DNA of 64,000 nucleotides, taken from the NCBI GenBank assembly GCA_015680685.1, contig MNCI01026912.1, forward strand, positions 659,300 through 723,299, in the 5' to 3' direction. The DNA is from Gnetum montanum (Eukaryota; Streptophyta; Gnetopsida; Gnetales; Gnetaceae). Shown one piece after another: positions 55,210-64,000 of this stretch (positions within the stretch are counted from its first letter, which is position 1; each line of letters starts with the position of its first letter). The notes beneath the pieces were generated by a model, which was not told the origin of the DNA, did no database searches, and worked only from the letters and a program-made list of their open reading frames with translations. The position numbers were made by a program, and so were the translations under genes.

Positions 55210-57983
55210 TCATGTGATTCTTGATGGTGGTGGCTCCTCCATGGGCTTCTTCCCTTTATCCTGTGCTCCAGGCTTCTGAAATAGATACCTTTGAAGGAGA
55301 ACCTAAATTTTTTCTTCCTCTGTCTAAGGATCATGTGTTGTCCATGCTGATGTTCCAATGTTTGATGGAGTTGGAACTTCCCATGGACACAACAGTTGTG
55401 GGAACATTTGATTAGCTTTGACATACCATGCTGCAAATAGTCGTCGTTCCTCCTCATAGGCTCTAGCTTTATCTTTGAGTTTCTGATAATCCATAAGTCG
55501 TCGAGCCAATTCTACTGCTACATCTTTTTGACCTTGGTAGATAGCCTTTACCATCTCTAATTCAAAGTTTGCTACCTTTAATATTTGTAATGTCTTCTTG
55601 TGTTCTACAAACTCTATCTCATATTTAGCATAGGTGGTAGCTACCTACTTCTTGAGTTTAGTTCTCGGGCACCCTGCTATTAACATGGCCAAGTTGACAT
55701 ACCATAGATTTGCCAACTCCATGTACTCTGTTAGGTCCTGAATCTATAGGTCCCAACTTTTCAATTCTGTTTGGTGGATGAAGGCATAAGTATGTAGTAT
55801 GGCTCGCCAGTCAGTGTGTTGAGCACTGAAAGAATTAAGGTGGGCCTTAGCCATACGGATCTCTTTCTCAATGATTTCCTTATACATTCCCACTTGGTCA
55901 CAGAAGTGTTCTTTTAACTTCTCGTGCTTTTTGGCCTCATTTTTCCACGCACTTATCTCTATAGCCATTTTTTATCTAATGACATGAACCTCCTCCATGG
56001 AGAGGGTTCTATTCTTCCTAGCCAAGCGATTCATGTCTTAGTTAATCGAAACTAGTTCTCGCATTTTTTGTAAACTTTCTTTGAGAACATTCTTTTGTTT
56101 CTCAACTATGGTCAACCGAAGACTTTCAACAAGAAGTAATTTATTTTCTTTTTGTAAGGCCTTGAGAGCTTTAGTATGTGCATATGTATGAGCTTGTGCC
56201 TTTGAAGCATCCCAATTAGCCTTCTCTTTTTCCATTGCCACCCTTTTATTTTCTTCCATTAATTTTTTTAGTTGCTTGATTCTGAAAATGTCTAGTTGGT
56301 CGACTACGATAAATTGGAAAGGATCCCATCATTTAGCTTGTAGGGCACCGAGCTTCTCATGCAATCTTTACAAATCTTCTTCCATGTGCTTGGCCTTAAC
56401 TTTAGTCATGACCAATTTTCCTTTGGTGGAAATGAAGTCTGATTGTGCTGTAGTGACATCCTAGGGAATGTCAAACAAAGACTTCATTACTTGTCCCATT
56501 TGCAGCAAGCAATCCAAAGCATCCTCATGTTCCGCAGGAGTCATTGAGGGACTAGCCAAAGCTTGAGCATCACGTGCTCCTATGAAATTTACCAGTGGCA
56601 CAACAAGAATGTTAAACAATTCTTTGATGTGGTCTGCAACCACCTCTACTATGCCTATTACATCATGGTATTGCATGGCCACCATCGTGGCTCCTTCACC
56701 AGTTTCCAACCTAACTTGGAAAGATGCGGCATTCCTAGAGATCTGTTGAGACCACTGGGACTCTCCTCTTTAAATCAATGAAATTTGTCCACTTGTAGGG
56801 TTAGTCGAACAGTGGGTTGTACAACATCATCAATGACCTAGAATAAGTTTTTGGCATCATGGCTTCTTAAACTGATAATCTCAGTGATTATTTGGAGATG
56901 GCTGATAGACAATTGATAGTCTTGTTGTGGTGGTGGCAATTGCTGGACTCGCTAGCTTGTGGGCTGTGTTCTAGGCCTTGCTTCCTATTGTTGGCTAGGT
57001 CTTACCATTTGAGGCGTAGTGGGCCTAACCATTTGCTCTTCCTCTTGTTCTAATTGCTCACCAGCATCTTTCCTAGGCGCTGATGGTTTGAGTAGTTCAG
57101 CATATGAAGCATTTTGGGCTTTGCTATGAACATCATTTGTGTAGTCCAAGATCTCAGCATGTTTGCACAGCTTCTTGATAAGACAAGGGAATGGCAAAGT
57201 AAGCTTCCATGTCTTCCTTTCTTCAAATCACCTTAATATCTTCATTCGATATAGATGGGGCAGATTTGCATTAAATTTTTCCATCAAAATTGCACTACCT
57301 CGTGCTGCATAAGTAGATAATCTATTTAATCCTTTGGTGGGGAAAAGGTGATAAGTGCCAATCTTAAAGTAGATCCTCTCCTCTAGGGTCAATTCTCCAT
57401 AAACTTTATTCTTCTTGTTGTAGGCCCATTTCAACTATGATTTCCTTGCATCTACGTCTAAGCGAGTGGAGAAATGAGCAACTTTTGATCCCTTGTTTAG
57501 AAGATTTAGGACCTCTGCAATGGCCTTTGCCAAAAAATCAATGGAGACACCACTTACATTGGCCATGGTGCCTTCCTCCTTGCCATGCCAAAATTGATAC
57601 GTTTTACCCCAATACTAATCACTGCCCTCTGGGAAGATGGGCCATAGTGGAGATGCCCTCAGTTGAGTCTTCACTGGCTTAGGGGCAAACTCAGTGAAAG
57701 GCCCAAAATTAAGCTCCACTATCATAAATGCAAAGATGGGCTTCTCTCAAATGGCTTAGAGACATTCAAGGGACAACGTAAGATGTTGCCTTGGTTTCGG
57801 GGCTCTAAATTCACCACCTTCGACATGGCCAAATTACACTATTGTAGGGGTTTCTTGATGAATGTTGTACGAGTGGGCCTCTTGCTCTAAATGTTCTAAC
57901 TAAGGTTCTTGGCCTCTGCCTCCTCTTAGGCATTTAGTCACACCTTGAGAATGTCCTCCTTGCTGTCCTCTTTTAGGGGCCAT
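55210..57983 (-). pseudogene. ORF3 of element I (decayed)
   Basis: About 924 codon positions from ATG 57,983, directly after GATTATAG, to TGA 55,212-55,210. Start MAPKRGQQGGHS; then a VNLAMLI/ADLNL-type middle. The central domain at 57,434-57,060 has ERIYFKIGTYHLFPTKGLNR, NANLPHLYRMKI and MPFPCLIKKLCKHAEILDY, resembling the plant-transposon domain linked to Athila elements. Coiled coil at 56,260-55,560 (NKRVAMEKEKANWDASKAQA), then VPTPSNIGTSAW and a proline-rich end. Scattered stops, but it is among the better preserved copies. No signal peptide or membrane helix seen, which argues against a typical envelope protein. Confidence 0.65.
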
Positions 57984-58236
57984 CTATAATCACACAAAGA
58001 TCAATTATTAGTAAGGTTGATTAAAGAAATTCAGTTATCTCATACCTTACTCATTGCCTTTAAGAAATGTTTAAATCTTTACTTAGTGTGATTTCAGAGT
58101 TCGAAATTTTTCAAGGAACTTTCCCTAAAATTTTTAATGTTAGACTTGATCTGTTTAGGTGACCTAGATAATAATTTAGATGATTTGGGTGAAGGGAAAA
58201 AGTTAATTTTTCATGAATTTTTTTAATAGTACTTAC
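57984..58236 (-). other. Probable intron upstream of ORF3 in element I
   Basis: The 5' splice site AGGG/GTAAGTACT (58,236) is near consensus. A branch-like TTACTAATAATTG lies about 30 nt before the 3' splice site GTGTGATTATAG (ends 57,984), which abuts the ATG. The acceptor is conserved in A, D and F. Splicing is inferred only from sequence. Confidence 0.6.
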
Positions 58237-58289
58237 CCCTATGATATCCTTCGAGTGGTAGCAAATTTCAAAAAAGTTATGTGCAAATT

Positions 58290-58575
58290 CTACCATACCC
58301 CTCCCCCACGACAAAGTTAAACACTCTAGGTTTAATTAGGTTCAATTGGAAAAGAAATTGGAGCGTCAAAGAGTAAAATATTGATGGTTGAATTTAGACT
58401 TGCAAATAGCTAAAATTGTGGAAGAAAATTTGAACAACTCCCCCACATCAACTGTTGAAAATAACTTCTGTAGTACAAAGGGGTCCCATATATATAGTTT
58501 TTTATAGATGCGATGTCGCATACACAATATTGTGTCAGACCTGATACTGGGTACTCGATATTGTGTCCTAACCAA
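58290..58575 (-). promoter_or_regulatory. Internal U3-like promoter of ORF3 in element I
   Basis: Minus strand, in order: a palindromic patch (58,568-58,507, with units such as ACACAATATTGTGT and TGCGACATCGCA), a TATA region (58,506-58,488, CTATAAAAAACTATATATA), then two G-rich purine motifs (about 58,445 and 58,300). The palindromes resemble those in U3 of this element's LTRs (GTACTCGATATTGTGT here; GTACTCAATACCGTGT in the LTR). This suggests a second promoter for ORF3. Confidence 0.6.
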
Positions 58576-60041
58576 GATAAGGTACTTAGTAAAATTGATG
58601 ATTTTTTGAGTTTTTACAACAAAAAATGAAGGATTTGAGGTAAATTTAAAAGGTCTGGGATAATGTCAAGTAGGAATTGAGGCACCGAAAGTGTAATGAA
58701 GTGAAGTTATATAATAAAGTTCTTTGAAAAGGATGAGGAAAAAGGACATTTAATGGTTCTAAGGAACAATCAATTAAAATGATGACAAAGGAAAGAATAG
58801 ATTTGACAATGGAATACTTGGAGGGTATAGAATGATGTGGTGGTGTGCAACAGGTACAAATTACAAAAGTCACACAAGTGGGTCCTCCCCAAAGCAGGTT
58901 CCAACCTATAATGCCCTTGCATAACCACATCTTAAAATGTCCATAGGCACTAGAAGGGTTAAATGTAACCTACACTTGTGCAACAAAACACACACATGTT
59001 AAGTACCATTGCTATGAGATACGAATTCTATGCCACACAAGACATAAGTTAGAAGTACTTGGACCATGAGATGAGATGAATTACAGAAGGGGCTATAAAG
59101 ATTGGGACGTGAGGTAACCTACTTTGGGCATACTGAATCCTAAGTGCTATGCATGATTAAAGTACCATTAGCCTTTTGCTCCAAGATCAAAACCAAGTCC
59201 ATACCTCTGATCAGTGACATTGCATTGTTTCATCCCAATGATAGACAACCATAAGAGCATCATGGCAATAAGGTGTACGAACACTTGGTGTTTTGTGCAA
59301 GGGAGGAGTGATTCAAATTTGTTTACAACACATTTTTCTTGTGCTTTTCTTTTCTACTTCATTTCTTTCTTTTCTCCTTGGCTTCTTTCTTCTTTTGGCT
59401 TTCTTCTTATTTTTCTCTTCTCTTCTTCCTTTTTTTTCTTCTTCTAGCCACTTTTGCACTTGGTCTTTCCCAAAGGTGATCCAGAGAAGCTGCCAACCTT
59501 CAAGTATGGGTGCATGTCTTTCTAGTAGGACCCTCCAAAATAGCATTGAGTTCCTTTATTAAGTGCCTTTATTACAACTCTTACTCCCATTGTTCATTAG
59601 ATCTACAAGGATCTTAGTACAACTAAGCTGCATGATAGCACATATAGATGTCACCAAAGAGAATTCACAAGTCCCCTTGATGTCACACCCTTGCCATTTC
59701 GTCTTAGTCTGTCACTCTTCGCTCTAGGCATAATGAGTACAAAGTTACTTTAAGTTTTGATGATAATAAGAATAGTATCATACCCAAAGTAAGAACCTCT
59801 TATTAATAGAATGGGTGGGTGGATATTGTGGGCTCATTATCCAAATAATTAGTCACCTGTGACTTGATAACATAGAACAATGCCTTAACCGACTAGTTAC
59901 ATGAGTATTTTATTCACAGATGAGATTACCCACAAAAAGATAACATGACAAATTGAAAAACGAGAAATTAGAAAACAAAAAATTGAAAAATAAAAAATTG
60001 TAAAACCAAAGAAAAGGAAAAATAGTTACTAATTTTGCTTG
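58576..60041. other. Noncoding spacer of element I
   Basis: Holds the conserved spacer motif (58,878-58,925), a long T/C-rich run (59,330-59,450) and an A-rich end (59,940-60,020). Blocks match A almost throughout. The open frames over the T-rich run are low-complexity artefacts. Confidence 0.6.
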
Positions 60042-62413
60042 TTAGAATGGGGGGTATCCACCATGACTAAACCTTTGATCATGGCGAGAATTAATAAGTT
60101 GAAAGTTAGGATCCATGGATATTGGAAATATTGGGGTTTGGTCATATCCAAACCACTGGGTGTCTTTTGGTGTAGTGGAAAGAACGTACCCAAATTGGGG
60201 TTCACATGATTAAAGTAGGCATAGTAACCCACTATGGCACTTGTGACAATAAGACGATATGCAAGGATCGATACATCTTCCCATGTTGTTAGATTTATTG
60301 GGCCACATGGTTGTTGGAATATTAATTGGTGGCCTGGATGAGGTAATAGGAGGCGTTGAGTTTGAAGAGGAAGGTGCATCATAGTGTTGGGCTTGTGCTG
60401 AGTTGGAGGATGCAGTGGTTTTAGAATTGTATTGTCTTTTCCTATGGCCATGCCTAAAAAAAGGATGCTTTCAACGTTGTGGAGAACTTCCACTACTGTT
60501 GATAGTAGCAACACAAGTAATGTTCGTTGGTTGATGCTGTGGTGCAAAACCTTTAGGTACAATTGATGGCGATGTAGAAGGAGGTGAAGGATGAGAATAT
60601 TGAGAGTAAGAAGGAGTGTAAGGAACATGAGGTGATGACCCCGTAGGAGGGGACATGGGTTGATGATACTTGGGAGAGTGATAATGATGAGGTGAAGTAG
60701 AGGATGTTGATCCATTTTGAGAAACAAGGTGTTAAACATAATAAGCACTTGGTTTTGAGTGATATGAAGGATGTGGCTAGTTTGGTGATGGCCTACCCCA
60801 TGATTGAGGGTTTTGCCACTGTAGTTTAGCATAGTACTTCTGTACAAAATCTGGATGTAGCATTCTTTCCCAATGCTCATGTAGATGTAACAAGATGGGG
60901 CATTGGCCATTGGGGTGATCATATAGAAAAACATTACATTGATACTTATGATTTGTGGTTGAGCCCCTATCCTAATTTTCTTCAACCCTTATTTTCAATT
61001 GTTGAATGGTGTTTTGTCCCGTTTCTAGGTTTGGTATCCTCTATTTGTTTTGGTTGTTAAAGTTATCTTGTGTGGGTCTTCCTCTAATAATGTCTGCATA
61101 TCCTCAACATTTTTCATGCACCCACTTTGTCATCTTGTTGATCTTTTCCCTGATTTCATCTAGTGATTTTAGTATTGGCAAAGATGGGGATGATTTCATC
61201 TCCTTGAAGTGAGTTGTTTCCTCCTCTTCATGATTATGAACGTTTGTTATTTCAAGAGTTTGGTCCTATTGAGACTTTTCAACATTCTCCCATTTGGCTA
61301 TTTCTCCTTCTTCTCTTGCTACTTTCTTAATAAGCTCTTGGAATTGATGGATTTGTAGTTCATATAGTTGACCTGAGGCATACATCCCTAGGGTCTCCCT
61401 CATTTTGTTATGGAGCCCATCCATGATGTGACACATTAGCCTTTCCTCAGAGAACCCATGGCTTGGGCATTTTTTTAACAAAGAGTAATATATTTCTAAG
61501 GCCATGTTCAAGGGCTCATGTTGCCCTTGTTTCCACTCTTGGATTTGTCTCATCAAGGTTGACACTCTTGCACAGGTTTGATATCTTTTGTTGAAGAGTT
61601 TTACCATTGTAGGACAATGGTGAATTGAATTGTAGACCAACAAAAAATTGAATTGTAGGCCAACAACGAATTGAATTTCATTGAAGACCTATACCACACT
61701 TTTGCGTGGCCCACGAGTGTCATAGGGAAGAGCCTAAGCCTTTGCCACCCATTCTCAATGTTGTTCCATACATAGGCATCATAGAAGGTTTGTAAATGAT
61801 GTTGCAGATCTAAATCATAGCCTTCTAAGAAGTTAGGAAAGTTGTTTAAATCAAGCCTAGGTAGATGACTTTCCTTGCGATGCCTGTGGGATATCTAAAT
61901 GGCCTTTGTTATATGCATAAGGCTTTTAGTGGCTAGTATGGATTCATCATCACTAAATAGGTTGTGAGTTCATAAGTTGGGATGATGTTATCTATGTTCA
62001 TGTTGGCATTCTTGATTTTGCCTATGGATTTGATGTTTATTTCTATGCTAATCCCTTAAGGAATAGTCATCTGTGTCACGCCTTGACATTGAAAGAGCAA
62101 AGAAAGAGAGGGAACTGGAAGACTCGTCATGAATCTTGTAAGTTTCCCAATCATCCCCTGCTATACTCTTGCTAACCATTAAGAAGGTCCTAAGCCTTAC
62201 AGGCCTCCTTATTCTAGGGGATGTCCCATCTTCACTAAAGGTGTCTAAGTTGGATGACAAAATTCTTTGAGTATCGTTGGTGTGTCTATGAACATATGAA
62301 ACTCTTGCATAAGATTGAGTACTCCAAACTTCTTATTCATCATAAATTTTGTTGGTTCTCCAATGAATTGCCTTGCTAGATGTTGCATTATCATTATCTT
62401 GTGAAAGAGACAT
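60042..62413 (-). pseudogene. gag of element I (decayed)
   Basis: Start ATG 62,413 (MSLSQDNDNATSSKAIHWRT), as in A and B. Gag domain at about 61,850-61,290 (VSTLMRQIQEWKQGQHEPLN, GMYASGQLYELQIHQFQELI). Zinc knuckle CNVFLYDHPNGQC at about 60,945-60,905: the second Cys is changed to Phe. Then a Pro/Ser/His-rich tail (MSPPTGSSPHVPYTPSYSQY, 60,656 on) ending SHGGYPPF before TAA at 60,044-60,042. It lacks the N-terminal extension and SR-like region of the C, F and J type. Stops and shifts break the frame, and an off-frame open stretch runs through the tail. Confidence 0.72.
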
Positions 62414-62523
62414 TGTCGTGAATTGTGTGTGACTTAATTGAATTTATTTTCTTTCTCTGAAAGATATATCGTTAATACCTTGTTACAGTGATCTTGTTTG
62501 ATATAACTAATCTAGATAACTAG

Positions 62524-62547
62524 CACCATCCCCAACAATAGTGCCAA
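62524..62547 (-). other. Primer binding site of element I
   Basis: The minus strand reads TTGGCACTATTGTTGGGGA beside the LTR, a tRNA-Asp-type primer site with a few changes. Confidence 0.7.
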
Positions 62548-63356
62548 TGATGAGCGGTGAGGTACCCCTACTCTCAACCATAAAAATACAAGCGTATACG
62601 CGTAATCCAGTCGAACTCCATAGATGGACTAGTTGTGGCACCTAGATAGTTATATGTTGATTGCAGTTTGCTGTCTTCCCACCTAGACTAGTATTTGCTT
62701 TGTCACGTATGATTTTGTCTAGAGTNGTAATAGGAAATAAGATCTAAGCTAGCCTAAGTGAGATGAGCATCCATCCCTAATCATCCATATGCATCTTGGA
62801 CTTTGTGTACTACTTCTGGGATTACCAAGTGCACATCACTCAAAGCACTACTTGGTACGCTACTAAGTTACCATGTAATTACACTTAAATGTTCATGATT
62901 AAAGCGTACTCATTCAACATTAACAATAGAAGTAGTAAATAATGATAAAAGAAATATTAACTAAGAAAACAACAATAAATAATAAATAATCAAAAAAAAA
63001 TTAAAAGCTAAGTGAATGTTGTAATGATGGAGTAATCTTGAACTTTATTGTTGATTATGTGTGTGTCCAAGTACATCACACTCGAACAAAGGTTCTGTAC
63101 AATTACAAGCATCACACTGTGGGCATGCACTTGGGAAAGAATTGAAAACTAAAAATTGACTAAAGACTAACAAAAATGACTGACTCAAAGACTGACCAAA
63201 GACTCTCTAATGGACTAACTATTCTAATGATCTTGTTATGCGCCTGAGTGCTATATTTATAAGCTAACACAGGAATCACTATCATGTATATGATATCATA
63301 TTCAGGCTATGATATTGCGTACCTGATATTGAGGCCTGGCAAATCGTGATTCATCA
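62548..63356 (-). repeat. 5' LTR of element I, with assembly gap
   Basis: About 809 bp, TGATGAGCGG to GATTCATCA in plus reading. It aligns with the 3' LTR of I. A single N at 62,726 stands where the partner LTR has about 73 more bases (54,337-54,409). TATAAATATAGC (about 63,262) and palindromic GATATC-like units (63,285-63,335) are present. Confidence 0.87.
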
Positions 63357-64000
63357 TCTTCCTTATTCAACTCTAATAGCAAAAGCATAGGACAAGGAAA
63401 TAGATAGAACAATAGAGATCGGGATGATGATGGACGATGGGATAGGGATGATGATATATCCCATTGTGACAATAGAGACTAGGGGTAGGAACAATAGCAA
63501 GGGGAGGAGCATCATAGAGAAAGAAGGCACAACAAGACTCATCGTAGGCATCATGATCATCATAGTGACCACCAATATGATTATGACTATGATGATCCAC
63601 TACTAGCTACAAGAAACATGTTGGAATATTTCATAGGTTGTTAGAATTCCTAATAAGCACTTGAGGGATAGCTAAATACAGTAGCTAGATATGAAAAATA
63701 TCCCCAAATTTAAGGGGGAATATAACTCAGATCCACAAAATCATTTGCAAGCCTTCCAGGATACCTATGCCTTGCAAAATGTTGAGAATAAATGGAAAAA
63801 AGTTGAAATTGTTTCCCAAGACACTTATCAAAGAAGCTAAAAGCTAGTATAGTTCTTTAGAATTAGAATCTATTCACTGATGGAATACAATGTTGGAGCT
63901 ATTCAATGAAAAATATCAAACATACTCTTGAGTGTTTGATTTACACAGAGAAATCCAAAGCTGGAAACAAGGTAATCATGAGTCCTTGAATGCATCCTTA
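63357..64000 (+). pseudogene. gag of element J, right part
   Basis: Continues the gag interrupted at 54,158. First a strongly charged stretch (NNRDRDDDGRWDRDDDISH, then RRHHDHHSDHQYDYDYDD), then PLLATRNMLE as in gag C, and the start of the gag domain with YNSDPQNHLQAFQD (about 63,720). Several stops. It runs off the window end. Confidence 0.7.

Larger units (their letters stand above)
54159..63356 (-). mobile_element. Element I: complete pol-less retrotransposon (gag plus ORF3)
   Basis: Bounded by TCTTC at 54,154-54,158 and 63,357-63,361 (perfect 5-bp target duplication), so both ends are preserved. Minus-strand order: 5' LTR (63,356-62,548), primer site, gag (62,413-60,042), spacer, internal promoter, intron, ORF3 (57,983-55,210), polypurine tract and 3' LTR (55,056-54,159). 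There is no protease, RT, RNase H or integrase. Length 9.2 kb. Mobility would have needed pol proteins from another element, such as the C type with similar LTRs. Confidence 0.85.

Noticed and set aside
59293-59562. Open frames with Phe/Leu-rich or Lys/Arg-rich products
   Set aside because: They lie on a T/C-rich low-complexity run of the spacer; the matching region of element A does not keep them open.
60029-60985. Longest uninterrupted open frame of the window (318 codons, minus strand)
   Set aside because: It is one base out of phase with the gag frame that carries the zinc knuckle and GGYPPF end. The Pro/Ser/His-rich composition leaves the shifted frame nearly free of stops, and in element A the same frame is interrupted.

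Overview
This is land-plant nuclear DNA, AT-rich and made almost entirely of old nested LTR retrotransposons around one recognisable host gene. Plant origin is supported by Ty3/gypsy elements of the Athila/Tat type (tRNA-Asp-like primer sites, non-chromodomain integrases, a long extra ORF after integrase) and by a spliced 40S ribosomal protein S29 gene with telo-boxes at its 5' end. The repeat load suits a large genome such as a gymnosperm, but the species cannot be told from the sequence. There are no bacterial features.

Layout. (1) 1-17,599: minus-strand elements. Element A (313-5946: ORF3 remnant, spacer, gag, 5' LTR, no pol) sits inside the gag of element B (1-312 plus 5947-8535). LTR B (7664-8535) also serves as the 3' LTR of element C (to 17,599), which has gag, protease, RT, RNase H and integrase, all with stops. 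(2) 17,600-23,393: the only gene-bearing island, with RPS29 on the minus strand (21,582-22,440), an unidentified broken reading frame (19,381-20,256) and a pair of outward-facing tRNA-like SINE heads (22,823-23,160). (3) 23,394-47,440: minus-strand element D, whose RT-integrase block is inverted and whose integrase is split by plus-strand element F (31,746-45,029, both LTRs, target duplication ATGCC/ATGCT). (4) 47,441-49,480: simple repeats, an 80-bp minisatellite and unassigned DNA. (5) 49,481 to the end: plus-strand element J (5' LTR, gag start, SR-like gag region), interrupted by about 3 kb of unassigned DNA and by minus-strand element I (54,159-63,356, TCTTC target duplication).

How the parts work together. 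C, D and F have autonomous-type content: gag (with an arginine/serine-rich region in C and J, and a weaker counterpart in F), protease, RT, RNase H, integrase, then a long spacer and an extra ORF (ORF3) before the 3' LTR. ORF3 is about 920-940 codons in D, F and I, with a domain resembling plant-transposon proteins of Athila elements followed by predicted coiled coil. A and I share a junction that replaces all of pol, so they look like one non-autonomous family keeping only gag and ORF3.

The most unusual feature is upstream of ORF3. In D, F and I a palindrome-rich patch followed by a TATA box lies 0.5-0.6 kb before the ORF3 ATG, and in each element its repeat units resemble those of that element's own LTR U3, although the units differ between families. 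Between this second promoter and ORF3 lies a probable intron of about 250-320 bp (clear in I and F) whose 3' splice site abuts the ATG. This suggests ORF3 is made from its own spliced transcript, driven by an internal copy of U3. No retroelement gene here is intact.
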